The notes under the pieces are model-generated. The model ran no database searches, had not been told where the DNA came from, and worked only from the letters and a program-made list of their open reading frames with translations. Positions 11,672 to 26,600 of a DNA stretch of 64,000 nucleotides are shown here, one piece after another. Every line of letters starts with the position of its first letter. Position 1 is the stretch's first letter. The stretch comes from Psettodes erumei. Taxonomy: Eukaryota; Chordata; Actinopteri; Pleuronectiformes; Psettodidae. The position numbers and the translations under genes are program-made. The stretch covers positions 1,240,001-1,304,000 of the forward strand of contig JAFBJZ010000772.1 of NCBI GenBank assembly GCA_016785225.1. Direction: 5' to 3'.

Positions 11672-14600
11672 CTATGCAGGCCTTTGCACTTTGCTCTCCC
11701 TCTCCCTGCGTTTCAGCTCCTCCCTGTAGCAGTAGGAGCAGTAGTTGTCTGTCTCTGGCCTACCATAGAAGGAGCAGTTCTCCCTCTTGCATCGGCGCTG
11801 CTGAAAGCAGTACAAAGGGCTTCCAGAGCTCCGCCCTTTGGTTTTGTCTTGGTTGAGCCAGGTGTGAGACGAGTTGTCCTCATCAGCAAACTCCAGGCAG
11901 TCCTGAATGTCTCCCGCATCGAATCCATTGGTGTAGGTGTGGGACTTGTGTTCACCAGGCATATTATAGGACAGGGTCTCTATGGTGTTAACAGTGCGGA
12001 CCCCTGACAGGCGAGCAGGACTGTAACTCTGGGATGAGAGTGTACGGTTCTGCTGAGGGTAGGTGGCACATGTCTTTAGGGTGCCCACCACAGGCTTATA
12101 GGGGTCATCTTGGAAGATGGAGGATTGCACGTTGACATCTTGTATGTGAATCACGCTGTGCCTCTGGATGGGCGGTGTATGGCTGTAGTGGGCAGACACA
12201 GGAACAGGCCCAGGTCTCTTAGCACCAATACTGGGGGAGGAGTAAGGCGCAGGGGATGGGTGGGAGACATGGTGGGATGCTGTTGGCGGTGTGAGGGGAG
12301 GCACTGGGATGGAAACAAGGGGTGCTGCAGGAGTGGGACTATTCCTGCCCTGCATCTTGAGACCAAGCGGGGGCTGTGAGTTGTGGTTGTAGGCGTGGGA
12401 GTGGTGGGGCAGGATAGGAGAGCAGCTCTCCGGGGGCGAGCTGTCCGATCTCTCCCTCTGGAAGACGCTCTCATGCTCTGGCTTCTTGACGGCCGCCTCA
12501 GTGGTGGCAGGGGGCTTCTTCTCTGCCTCCTTCCTCTTCTGCTCCTGTTCCTGGCTGAATCGCTCCTGGGCATTGGTCAGATAGTAGCTGATCATCTCCT
12601 CATGGAACTGGTGTCGATGGCTGGTGAGCAAGAGGCCTGCAAAAATGAATTTGCGCTCCCCCTGCATGGCAGCCCGCAGGATGTTGAGGCTGAGCTTGAC
12701 ATCGGTGCTGTATTTCCAGTTTTCCATGGTCTTGTCCCCTGAGACTCTCCCTGCACTGTCCTGTCTCTCTGTGGGGGAGGAGCTGGAGGGTCTGTCTCTG
12801 TCCGTTGGAGAGGGACTAGTGGCTTTTTCAGATGAGGTGGAGCTGGCTGACTGGCCCGACTCCTCCTTGCTTCCCTTGCTCATCTTAGACTCCTTCTTCT
12901 TTGCCTTTTCCCCTCCATTCTCCCCACTACGCCCTGAGCCAGAGTTAGATTTGTTCATTTTGCCGTGCACAAGGCCACCCAGACCTCCCATGTTCTTCTT
13001 CAGCTTGATTCCCAGGGTTTTGCTGAAGCTACCTAGTTTGTTGGCTACAGAATCAGCCCGGCTCTTGTCTTTGTCCTTGCGCTGCTTCTCTTTGTCCTTC
13101 TCCTTGCTGGGCTTGCCGGTGTTGACGTTAGAGTTGCTGCCGACAGACTCGCGGTCAGAATCCATGGACTCAGCTAGAGACTGAACATCCTCACCTGCAG
13201 AGGCTGTGGGAGACTCTGGCTGAGCCAGGGGAGCCTGCACAGAAACGGACATATATGCATAACACAACGTAACAGAAGCAATGATGCACAGGAACAATTC
13301 TGTGACATTTTGATTTAAAGGGATAATTCAAAATTCACTTCTAGTATATTAGTGTTAGAGAGCTTTTAGAGACTCTCTGTGTATCTCAGACAAAGTCAAA
13401 CACATACACAGATTTATTTGCCTGTATTTTGAAGATTCACATTCAGTCCTGAGATTACATTCTGACAGTAAATAAAACTGACTGATTGGACTCTGTGGTT
13501 TTAAGAACATCTGGAACGGAGGAGTCTCTCCAGAGCTAAATTAACCGCAAAGAACAGGACACACGTGCAAGAAAAAGTTACCCTTGTTTCAGATGGAATT
13601 CGGATCCATGTTACATTCATGTAGTTGTGCAGCAGGTTGAGTTTGGCCTCCAGAGACAAGATGAGACTGCGGGAGAAAATGTATCAGAGATTAAAAACAA
13701 GCGGTGGTATAACACCGCTGTCATTTGGCATTATTTAAACCAAAACTTCAGATTAAAAGCACCAAACATGCTGCATTTCACCATTTGCATAAAGTAGAAC
13801 CCCTACATAAACAGTGCAGGCAGTGCATTGTGGGTATTATAAAGAGGAGGTATTAGGAAGTGGTTTGAGCATCTTTTCTCTGTATATCTGCATTGTTCTC
13901 ACTGCAGCTTATTCAAGGATAAGCTAATCCCACTGGCTGGCAGGAATGTGAAACAGTAACCCTTACATAAACTCTAAACTCAGAGAGGGTGTTGCTGCTT
14001 TAGTTGAGGCCATTCCTGGAAAACCCTATGGATGACTGACGTGGCTCACAATTTGTTCTCTCTCTGCTCACCCTTTGAAGTAATCTGAACCCGGAGTCCT
14101 TAATCAAAGCTAAATCCCCCTACATACAGCCCACAGAACTGCCTCGGCCTGCAGTTTTTACTCGCCCATTTCGCGGGGTGGCTTTCGTAGTCAGTGCCTC
14201 TGCCTGCTTTGTTGATAAGCATAAATACCCTGTGACATACTATACAGGACTTACTTGGCTAGCTTGGTATTATCATTGTCGTCCCTCCCCCACTCCCAGT
14301 CCCTGCCAGGGTCCACGGCAAAATGGAGCGCCAGCAGCTTGTGCTCCGAGTCAGTCAGAGGGATAACAGCTGGAAGAGATGAGATTAGCTTTACCGCCAG
14401 AAACTACACTGCACGCCACCCATTCTCCCACAAGGCCGTCTTGGTGACAGAGCTAAAGTGACACAGTAATGGCGCACTAGAATAATGCCACACTAATTAT
14501 CTCAGATGCCTGTCAGCACTGGGAAAAGTATGAACGGTGGATGGTCGATCGGCCATCCTTTTTTTTTTTTTTTTTTTAGGCAGAAATGTGACCGGTGACT

Positions 14601-17600
14601 GTCACTCACACTGACTTACAAAGTGATGTGAATTATTTGGATGTGCCCCTTTAAGCTTCAACTTAGTTGCTTCTCTTGTAAAACAGGCTGGTCACTGGTT
14701 CTCTGTGCTGCTGTGCTGGTCGGGCTGGTCTAGTGTTACATCCTAGGTTCATAGATTTTTCTGGAGTTTTTGATTATAATGTATTATACAGTTGAAAGCT
14801 CCAGAACAGATACTGCAGGGACCTTGTGGTGGGGCTGTTTGTGTTTCTAAGCACAAGAATGAACCTTCAGTCCCAACCTTTGAGCCAACCTGGGTAAGAT
14901 GTTATGAAAGTTTTCTTTGATCGATTAATGAAACTGTAATTCGATATTTGATGGAAAGGATTATTTTTTTGGCCATCTCCTCTATCAGCTACTATAACAC
15001 CGCACTTCACCGCAGTCATTTCGACGATATGACAGCTTGCAAACAAACCAACACCTTAGCCTGATGATATAAATCACTCTATTTCGAGGCAAAACCAAAG
15101 TGAGCGCACTGAAAAAAATCCCTTGATGCGCACACTGTCCATGCACAGCTATGGGAAGTACATTCAAAGTTGAACTAGAACGTCAGACTTTCCAGTGACT
15201 TTTGTTTACAAGTGTTGGCTTGGATCATAATTTTAATGTCTGTGTTTGTTTTCTCAGCCAACCCCAGGGTCTGTTTAAAAAACTGTCCGATGATCTGACC
15301 GCGCGTGTTTCTCTGCCTCATGTGACTTCTTTTTAACATTGTCACTGGGTCCAGACCGTAGGTACTAAACTGGAAACATCCGTTCGCTAATACTAGAAGG
15401 AGTGTTAGTTTAAACTTGGGTTTATACTGAGCCAAGTAGTTCCACAGCTGATCAGAGCTTGTACGTGATGATTTGTTTGCAATCAGATGCAGCAGTATGG
15501 GATAAGAGCAGGAGTGTTGAAATAATTTCATTCAACCTCTGCTGATATGATCAGCTACTTCAAAGCAGGAAGACATTTTCAACACTAATCAGTGGACACT
15601 GAACATAAAACAGACACCCGCCCGGGCTTCCTCTTGTGGGAGTCACGCTTACTGTGCGTGCACGGTGCGGGCGTGTACGTGTTTGCATGCTCGAGCGAGC
15701 GCATGGCTGCTTTTCAAAATGAGAGCACAAGTGGGAGCAGCTAGACCCCACTGGCCCACATGACAGCTCTCCTCAGGCTACCTAGTGTGGGGGCTGTTGT
15801 CCCACATGACGGCAGAGAGAGGCAGGCTGTTCAGGCCGAGGACATTCCAGCCTTCACTGTCAGCCCCAGATGGAAGATACAGTCTCCTCCCTGCCTCATC
15901 AATTCTTCCACTGCCAATAGGCTACTCTGCTCTGCAGGCTTCACTGAGACACGGATACCAGCAACAACTAGCCCTACTGTGTCCCAGATGAAACTGTGGG
16001 TCAAATCCTCATTCTGTCCCTTGTGTCCCTCTCTGAGTGTCAAAACACCAGTGCTACATGCATTGCAACGATGCCTTCAGCTCTTGAAACAGAATTAGCG
16101 CAGCCACACCCACGCCAGCATGTTTAACACCACTGACATGATTGCTTATTTGTCTGTATCTGACACCATCAGTCGCTAAGCAAAGAATTTACATCAGCTG
16201 GGTAAACATCACTAACAGCAGTGCTGACAAACTAGGCTTGTCCGGAAATCTGTCAGAAAATGTCAAGTTTGCCTTTGCGTCATACCTGCAAATTACATTT
16301 TTTTAAACCATCTACCTAAAAAAAGGGCATGACTAATACCTGCAGCCACTGAGTCAAACAGCAAAAAGAGCATTGGCATGAGAGCACTGAAAGCTGGGAG
16401 TGGGGAGGGGGGTTCTTAAAGGATGGTCTTTCCCAAACAAACTTGTCCAGAAAAAAACAGTTATAATCACAAACACACACATACACAAACACAGACAGAG
16501 GAAGACAGTGAGCCAGCTCCCACTCAGTTCCCACTTGGGTCATGCAGCAGGCAGCGGAGGTCTGCGAGGTGGTGTCCTGGCTCCCACGATGCAGCTGCCT
16601 CCTTTCTCCCCCATTCCAAAGAGCTGTATGTGTGTATGTGTGTGCTGTTGTTTTCCTGCTTGGGCCCGGTCCAGATTCAGAGATTGAACGCTGCCAATTG
16701 AGCTCTGGGGGACTAAAGTGTGCTGTAATGTATTTACTATCCCTGTTGGCAGCCTTGTTTTGTTGTCCTTGAATGACCGACTCCCATAGCTTTTGCATGG
16801 ATGACATCATAGCCCTCCGTGGTATGTGAGCTGTGTACTCAGCAACATCGCTGCTGGCCTGCCTCACCTCGCTCAGTTTGCATCTCTGATTCGGGTGGGG
16901 GGGGTAGGGTCTACAAAGAGAGGGGGGAGGAAACTTGGGTGTAATCTGTGAGGAAGCAGCTGTTGGAAATAAGGTAGATAACCTTGCTAAGTATTATTCA
17001 CATGATTGGACTGGACATAAATATGTTTGCTTTGTTTTGTCTTTTTCAAAGCTTTTATTTTTCACAAAATGAGCATTTAGAGCATGTCATGGCATGTGTC
17101 CTGAGAGAATCAGAGTGACCTCTCCCTCCTCTTTTGCTCTCTTCTGTGAACAAAGTCACCCATTACAAGCTTTGATTCACAACAGGAACACTGAGCCAAT
17201 GTTTCCTTGGTTTTGCGATTCAAGAACAATTTGTACTGTCTGGAAAATGCACAAATTTGAATTCCTGACTTTGGTCACTCTGCACAGCTGCAGATTTAAA
17301 GGGCCCAATTCACAAGAGTAAACAGCAGTCATGCATATAAACAAGCCTGAGCTTTTTCACCCCAGATTTTAACAGCAGAACCATGGTGGCAATTACAAGA
17401 GCATCCCATTTGAAGTAACACATAAAGTCACAACAAATAACATTTTAATTCTGATTGCCATGTTGATTTAATTATGCTGACTGCGTGGTGAGTAATACAC
17501 TGGATGTCTTTAATAGATACAGAAGTGAAACCGCACCAGAGCTGGATGGTTACACCGCGCTGTTATGTAGGTGGTCTTTGTGTAAAAGCTGACCATTTAC

Positions 17601-20600
17601 TTCATTCACATGGGTGTCAGAGGGTTGATGATGGGATGCCAAGGAAAACCTGGAAGTGTTTTGGTATCGGGACCAGGGCTTGAAATAGCTCCAGAGTTTT
17701 CCAGGGGGCCAGTTCCACTCACGTCGTTTAACCACAGGAGCACAAACAGGCTGATAAAAGACAGGGCCAGCGGCATCTACTGAGGAGCCAGTCATTATCA
17801 CACAGCAGGTGAGCAGTAAGTGGGCTGATAGAAAACATACCCCTCTGCACAGGACTCTTGGTTCATCTGACTGCTCTACCCCTGAAAACCACTTGACTGC
17901 TCTTTTGGGATATGCTCAGGAAAAAAAAACGGAAAGAAAAGAAAGTATTGATCCTTTGCAATAACCTCTGACTTCAGTCACCGCTCCCTTGTTTTGTTTT
18001 TTTTAAACCAACCACCATCAAGGCAGCCCCAGCAGCCATGCAAACAGGCCATAAAAGGGGCAGTGGCGTGATGTGTCAGTGTGATTTAGAATCAGGTTAC
18101 TGGGAGGGACTCTGTTATAATCTTCCATACAGAGGGCTGAAGAAAGAGCCAGTATTCCAACCCAGCCTCTGGCACCTGAACACACACAGGGCCAATGGAT
18201 GCTCTTCGCTGTGTTGGGGGAAAGCGAGAGCAGCCCTCCACCTGAGAGGTCCTCACAGTGGTCCGACTGTCAGTGGAAAGGCTTGGTTTGCTGGGGCCCC
18301 TAGCAGCCCAGGACCCTGCCCATATGTGGTGATGTGGTGAGGGCTTAGGGGGCTGGCTGGGGCTACTCTGCCCTAATTGGCAGTGCAAGATTAGGTAGCT
18401 GGGTCTGTCTGTATGTTTTTCTGTCCCTCTGCGCGTCTGCCTGACATCTTTTCAAAAATATGATTCAGCGTGACAGCTTTAAAAACTCTTACCTTTTTTT
18501 TCTTAAAATTTTAATCATGCACCCCCCCCACCATAAAACTATACCTCTTAAACACCCCAAAATGCAGCAAGCAAAGCATTAGACTTGTGTGTAACTGTGT
18601 GTCAGGGTTCGTCACATGACACACAAATGCAACAAGCTAAGCGTACAAGTGTTTTCATAACATCCTGGAGACAGACTGCAGACAAAAACGTACACTGATC
18701 CTATCTCAGGACACAGCGTACTGGAACGAAAAACTACAGTCATGAAGTGGTGTGGCGCTGATCTACTGCGGGTTCTTTGGACATATGCACCATCTGGTGG
18801 TCAAAAAGAGAACCCCACCCACCCACATACACACACACACCAAACTAAATCACCCAAATAAAAAGTAGGAGTGCTTGAATAGTTAGAGGCTAAGGAGAAG
18901 GCTGGCTTTGATGTGGCACTGGCACTAAAGGGAATGACTTCAGGGCAGGAATGGACGGTTAGTAATCATGTCTGTCTGCTAGTCTGCAGTGGTCATACCC
19001 CGACTTAATAACTGGGTTGGTGTTTATAGACCGAGAATAGGAGCTTACATACTCAGAAATGCACAGGAGAGAGAGAGAGAGAGAGAGAGAGAGAAGCAGA
19101 GAGGCAGACCGAAAGAGGAAGAAACAAACAGTCTGCGCAAGTGTATCTTTATCTGAGAGTGAGAAAAGGAGACAGGAGAGACAGAGCTGGCCGGCTGCCC
19201 ACGTAAATGACAAGTAAGTTCCACCCACTGAGTCAGATACAGAAGACTGCCGTGACTGCTAAGGCTGGTTGTCAAGGAGATCCACTTTTTTTTGTCAATT
19301 AAAGGACACCCCCACCCCCCATGTGAGGATTGCTTCGACCTTGAAATTAAGCAAAGCCTCCGGGAATGATGAACGCAGCGGTCAAATCAACGCTCTGTCC
19401 ACAACAATCGCAATCAGTACAGTCATCAGCACAGTGCCACATCAAAAATTCCTGTGAAAGATGGAGAGGCGTAAACAGACAGACACGCCTCCTGTGACGA
19501 ACTAAATTCCACCGACGCTGCCCTCTGAGAGAGAAGATGCACAGTAATGTGCAGGCTTGAGTTATTTGGTCAGTGCCCAGTAAGTCAGAGGAAGGAGCCT
19601 GCTGTCCACTTTCCCTCCATGTCGGCCACTCCCTGGTCCCTGCTGCCAAGTGGCCCGTTTTAATAATGGATCACAGGTAATTAGACTACTGTCTAATACA
19701 TTATTCATCTCCAGCAGGACAGGCAGACATCTACACACATAGTTAAAAGCAGAGACTGCCTAACTATTCCACATTACAGAGGGTGAAACTTGAGATTTTT
19801 AAAAACAGGTCAAGCAAAAGGTTTATATCCCAGGTTTTAACCTGATTTTTTCCTTTGAGATTAAGTGGTTTCATGATGATGTACAGGCTGCTCACCTTGC
19901 TCTCGCTGCTGGTCTCTCTGCTCCATGGACACCAGCGCAGAAAAGTGAGCCTGATCGTAGGCCAGGACCAGAGGGGAGCAGTGACAGCGGCTTGGAGGAA
20001 CCTCCAGCGGCAGATAGAGCCCTCCGAATGGGATGGGAGCAAACGCTGGAATTCAGTCAGAACACTGTGTTTAGTGTCAGTCCCTTGCTTGTCCTGCCGT
20101 ACTGTAGAGGATCATTACAAGGCGCAGTCAGTCTACCTTCTCCTCCTGAGTCTCTGAGCATCGTGTCAGCCACCACTACAATCGGCCTGCGTAACACGTG
20201 GGCCAGCACAAACACATGGAACTCCTCCAGACTCTCATAGACCGGATCCTCAGAGTTATCCACACTGAAGGGAAGAAAAAACAACACATGTAACACTGGG
20301 GGATCACGGGATAATCCATTTCCTGAATAGGTAGTGACTGACAGGAAAACATTTGCAGTCAGAATAATAAACACATGTACTAATCTGTGCCTGAGAAACC
20401 TAATCTGATCCATTTTGCATTTTTGCTACTTTTGTCCCACCTTGAACTGTCATCTGGATATGAAACAGAGACAAGGGAGCCTCCTTTGCAAACACACAAA
20501 CTAATTAAATTGTCAAAGAATATAGAGCAGGTTCGTGAAATTCAGCCTGACCACAACACAACAAATGGGGAAGATACACAAAATCAAGCCATTGGTGCCA

Positions 20601-23600
20601 ACAAGTGCATCAATCAAGAGAGTGGGGGACAGAGAAGGGGGGGGGGGTAGAGAGAAAAAGCAGAGGCAGAGCTCTCAGGCATGCAACCACCAGGGAACCA
20701 GAGGATGTGCAACAATTAAGTTGTCAGCCACACAAACAGCCAACGCTGCCACATTCGCTCTAATAAAGAGCCTCTTAATATGTGAAGCCCACTCATCCTA
20801 TTTAGGGGCTCATCTCACACTAGGACCATCAAACATCCCTAACCTGATTACTGTATTACAGCCAAACTCGATGAGAGGTTAAAACCGCCGGGCTAAATGA
20901 GCAAATTATGCTCTTTTAATGGGGAAATTTCCAGTGATAGAGGGCTCTGTGGTGTGCGAGTGGAGGGTGAGAAAACACAGCTAAGGAAGACACTGTTGGC
21001 TTCAGATGCAGCTGTGACAGTGTTCGCACGCATCACATTTGATGTTACTAAATGACATTTAAGTCTTAGGGACGCACGTTAATGGAGTCTCGTTCCACCA
21101 CATCAGCTGCCATACCTAGCAAGTATACAAGAAACTCTGTATGTTTGTTTCAGTGGAAATGAAACCAGAGAAAGCCACAAGGTTTCTGTACGTAGGAGGA
21201 GGAAACCAGAGTTAGTTTCCACTCTGCCTCTTGCCTCTGCAGCCTGAGATAAACCCACTCTTACGCTTATTTATAAAGAGGGGGTGGGGGGTGGGGGGGT
21301 GCGTGTGGGCTGGCTGTGTGAAAATGTCTAAATGTAACCCACAGCTCAGAGAGGGCTGTTACGGAAGAAACGATTAATACTGAAGGCAGCCAGCAGATGG
21401 CACAGTCCCACATGTGAGACCTCGACGGTGTCATTTAATCGAAGAGGCAATGTGAAAGGGCAACGGTCCGAGTGGAAGCGGTTTCCCCGACCAACTGGAG
21501 TCAGAGGGTCTCTTTTCACTGCGGGCATCCTGCAGTACTTCAACGCACACAGCAGGAGAGTTGTAACTTGGGATGAAAGCTGCACAACTTGCACTGCTGC
21601 TCCATTCCACTCCATCTTTTACAATGACTATAGAGCAAACACTGTTGGACGTGGTGTGTCTCAGGAGCCCAAAGTGTGTACGCTTGTGGGCTTTTTTTGG
21701 TTGTGGGGGGGTAAATGAGTCTATAGTCAAACATCTCACCCTCCGCTGGTGTTGCCGTTTTTGCTGAGGTGAGTGCGAGGCTCACTGGAGGCCAACTTCA
21801 GCAGCTCGTTCCACTCTCTCTCCCACTCCTCCTCAGTGTAGACCAGCCCTGACTGCAAACACACACAAAGAAATGTAAATTCTGATGAGCATATTCCAGT
21901 GCTCACCCACACAATCCCTATTATTATTAATTTTGCCTATTTCCATCTGCATCTACAAGGTTATCTCCTTAAGCTTTATGCATCTGCACGTGTGGCCATT
22001 TGTAATTTCTTGCATATCTTTGCTGTTAATGGATGATTTGACACAGGAGGCCGACAGGTAATGAGAGAAAAGTTGTAACAGAAATGACATGCATCAAAGG
22101 TCCCCACCCAGACTCAGAATGAGGCGCTGCGTTTTCATGGGTTGCGTCTTTAGATCACTGGGCCACCAGGATGAACTGGGCATTTTTAAAAAATGGACAT
22201 CTGCGCTACATTCTTGCCAGAGCTATCTTTGGCGACACAATTTTTCGAATAGATTGACAAATACTTTAATCCACAAACATTAGAGAAGGCAGAGGAAGAG
22301 CAGAGAATTTGACAGTATTAGAGGCACTGCTACTAATGCACACAGACTATTTTCCTTGCAGCAAAAATCTGAATGCAAGGAAGCTCAAATCAGTGCTTAT
22401 TAACAGAGGTTATGCTCATCCCTGGATGCATTACTGCGTCATTAGTGAAAGAGGATGTGATGCATTAGTAGGTGCGGTGTGCTATGATTGGACACTTTCC
22501 CAACCTCTTTGTTCTGTTGGGTTTGCTGCCACCTCCACCTCCTCTTTAGAGCATCTCTCTCCGCTCCGCTCTTCATCATGGTGTACAAGGATTTCCTCAG
22601 CATCAGGTCTCTGTCGTGGAAGCCCCACATCCCTGATCAACAAAGACAAAACAACCTGTTACCAATGTTAAGACTGAGAACATGAAACAATATCAACGTT
22701 TCGTAAGTGCAGCAAGGCATACCTTTGCAGATGACCTCAGCTCTTTAACTAAAAATGTCTCTCATCGCTCACTGAAGGCCCTTCGTTTTCTGACTGTCAG
22801 TGCAGATTACATTAGCTCTGGTGCCTCTAACTCTCTGCTGTTCCAGCAGTCCTCACACCGGGGACACTCCCTCAGCACAGACCAGAATATGCTGTCATCC
22901 CCTGAACCCTGCAAACTCTGCGACTGACAATTTCCTGCAATGTATAGGTCACCTCCCTCCCTCCTTTCCTTGCATCCTTTGCCTCTCCTCCTTTCTCCAC
23001 TGACCCTCTAGATTCAGCAGCTGTGATGCAGCCTCGACCCCCCCCATTATTGGATGGCTGTGACAGTTTTTTCACGCTAAGCTGAATATGTAAAGCCATT
23101 TTGAAGACGTTCTGATGAAAATTATAGTTGTAACATGTATTAAATGTACTGGAGTGCATGTGAATAGCATACCTAGGGAGGCAGCATGCAGAAGGCAGTT
23201 CCCGTCGCCTGTGGTGGCCAGAGGAAGCAGCTTCTTGCAGCTGGTACACATGGTGGACCACCAGTTCAGACGACCTGCACACACAAACACACATAATATA
23301 ATAATGCATAAATTCTGCACTAACCGGAGATGCAGAGAGAAGCAAACACATTCATCACATGATCAATGTATTTTCAGTTCAATGTTGTCTTGATTCGTTC
23401 AAAAGAAAACACAGGGAAAAGGACTGGTGATAAGATACCAGGGTCAAAATTGATTTGTGAAGTCGAGTGCAATGTCTCACCATTGATTCCTCACCCAGCC
23501 AAACATCTCCCTGAAGAAAAGTATATACTGTAAGCCATCCATAGAATAAATTTGCTCAAAAAGAAAAACTAAATGAAGAAGAAGCCTCAGTATGTGTAGA

Positions 23601-26600
23601 TGTAAGGAAAAAAACAGTTAGTTCAGGTGATGTTTTGTAAAAAGGCTATTTATGACTTATTTATACTATTTATGATTTATTTTGACACTGATCTGTCTGT
23701 TAACAGGAGCCTTCACCTGTGTGTGCGTGAACCTCAGTTTCTGAACGCAACTCAATGTGCCCCAGTCCACTACTGGAGTAGGTACCAGTAACAGACCATT
23801 GAGTGCAATTAGCCGACAAGCACAATTAGCCTCGATAGCTGAACTTTGAAGGCAATGATTAGCACAGGCCATATGCTCTGCACCCTCCCTCGAAAAACCC
23901 AGCAGTACCGCAACAGTGGCTTCCAAGCCCAGGGCTCTGCACACTGCTTTGCTGCATGCAGCCTCACTGCTCTGAGTCTGGGCCGAGCCCACCACATCAT
24001 TTATTAAACAACGGTAAACACAGAGGAGTCTCTGAAAGATTTACACCTGAGTGTAGACGGGCCCCAAAATGCAGATGCTGCAATTTATTTATTTAATTTT
24101 ATTTCACATTTTCTTCAGTTTAAGTTCCCACGTTACATATTTAATTTAATCATCATATGCCAGTGTGTTAAATGATGATTCATCCTAGAATGATGCAGTG
24201 CACATGGCCTATGTCTAAGACGCAATACAGATTGAAGTTATGGCACTGATTTTTAGGACTGCAAATTCTTCAGTGTATTTCCACTTCACCACCCGTCCTG
24301 AACATATTTAATTCAATGGATGGACTCTATCCATTGACCTGATATTCTTCTTGGTTGACTGTACTCAGATCTTGAACAGAATTAGGTGAGGAAGGCATTG
24401 GGATTGCGGGAAGTCTGCTGGATGATTTGGAACTTTATGAACTAGTTTCTCTTCATTATTTCAAAGCTTCAGGTGGGAGATGGATCCCTCTGGGATCCAG
24501 GATACTTTGAATTAGTTGTTGTCATCTTGCTAGTCTGATCTGCTCTGTCTCACTCTCTGTCTCACCCCCTACATCTGTCTGCATTGCTGACTTTCACTGG
24601 CATTTCTCACTCCCGCTGCTGATTTGTTGGCCTTCTGCAGCACCATCTAAATAAAGAATACAATGTAGTATGTAAGATTCTCTGTAAGATATGATATGCT
24701 GATATCCTGCGGTACTCACCAGCCTGCTCCAGAGCCATCATGGTGGACTGCTCTATCAGGTCTCTCTCGATGAAACTCCTGAAATCCTCACTGTACACAC
24801 TGAGGTCTGGTAACTGGAATGTGTAGATGGGCATCTCAAGAGGGAACTGCTCGCTGGTACACTCACTGGCCACCTGCAGCCGCGCCAGCGAAACGATAGC
24901 AGAGCTGGCGTGGGAGATCCCACGGGATAGACGCTTCTCTAATAGAGGGAAGAATTAAATGGATAAGTGAGGAGTGAGGGAAGACAAAGGAATCTGTTGA
25001 GGTCACTGGCGGTGGTGGTATTAGGTTGAGGTGGCCCTGCTACCTTGTCCATTGTCCTCCTGCTTTTGTGCACACGGCCTGTCGATCTTGCAGACATGGG
25101 TGGGTGTGTCACGTGTCTCTGGCTGCTTGTAGTAGCGGCCCTCATTGAAGACCTGCGGCAGGTTGGCAGTGTGGACCTGCCTGAGCTCCTCGTAATCATT
25201 TAGAGCAGCGCTGAGGTCCCAGTTTTTACCTGCGAGACAAACAAAGGTCTGGCTGATTGTTCGATGCAGACACGAGAAATGATAATGCTAATGAAAATTC
25301 ATTACAGGATAGGTGGTTTTAATTCAATTTTCCACTGGTTACGTTCCCCCGGAAAAAAAAATTGTTTTTGTTTTGTGTAAGAGGACACTGTCCACTGCAG
25401 TTTACAGTAAACAGGATTATCTCCTGGAGATAAAACTGAGAAAATGCTACCAATAAGCAGAAAGTGTAGAAGAAAGCTGGGGTTAAATCCTGCAGTAAAG
25501 CCAGATTCCCTTTTAGTGATTGATAAAAACAATGAATCCACTGGGCATTTTGATAATCACAAGATTTTTGGATTATAGTATTTGAATATTGATACATTCA
25601 AAATATTTAAAACAATGAACCACCACTTTAATAGTGTAATATATGCTGCATCATGAGGTGAATAACCAGAGGCTTAGGTCGGGTGGTCCCACACATAATG
25701 AAGATGGTGATAGCAACATCCTGATGTGCAGCAGGAACCAGACACACACACAGAGACACAGTTGTCTCCCTGGGTGCTCTCCTGGGTGCTGTCTCTCCAA
25801 CACGAATTCCTTTCAGGTTTAAGAGACACAAGTCAAGCCTCCGTATTTTTATATCCGATGATGCCACAGGAGTCATCTGCAAAACACTCTTTAGAAAACT
25901 GACCTAAATGCCTTCAACTGCAAACATAAAGAGAGCTGGGTGTCTGTCTGTCTGCATGTAACTGGGTGTGTTTGTGGGACAGTCGGCAGCCTGACCATAA
26001 AACAGGGCACTACCTATCACTGCTACTCACGCTAATCGATACAAAACTGATTCCACTGTATGGTTCTCAGCAGCTCACCCCGCACAAATCCAGGAACACA
26101 ACTTAAGGTACAGCAACATCATATCCGCCCAGCACCTAATGCAGTGGTCTTTAAATGCCTTCACATTAGCCTGCTATTACTGTGGCAGGGAAAGCATTGT
26201 CCCAGCTACTTCATTTGTAATGGCTGTTGTCAGCAAAAGGAACATGGATAAATTCATCTGCACTCTGAACATTCATTATTTCTGCGCATTAGAAACACTG
26301 GCGCTTCCTTGGACTCCTGTTTTCTCATTACAAGAGATCTAGATCTAGAATTCAACCATTTTCATCTGAGTTTTTTCCATAACAGTGGAAATGGAAATGA
26401 TGCAGAGAATGTTGTAGTAAATTTGAACACAAAGGTAAAAGCACATTCAGTGGTGCAGATTCAATTCATAATGCAGCCTCTAGAGGGAAGCACCACACGT
26501 GTTGCTGTCACATTACTTGCCGCTCGGCTTGTCTGCCCTCCTCACACAAGCCTGGCTCAGACCAAAGGTCTGGAAAGCTAAGCTAACATCAGAACAGAGC

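Noticed and set aside
12110..13184. Plus-strand and alternate-frame open frames up to 186 codons
   Set aside because: Shadows of the long last coding exon of otud7a, whose frame has clear homology.
16316..16867. 183-codon minus-strand open frame
   Set aside because: Lies in an otud7a intron, contains a translated CA-rich stretch, and has no conserved motif or matching splice sites.
18783..18802. CTCF-like CCACCAGATGG on the minus strand
   Set aside because: A partial match to the core motif only; similar sequences occur by chance at this scale and nothing else supports a boundary.
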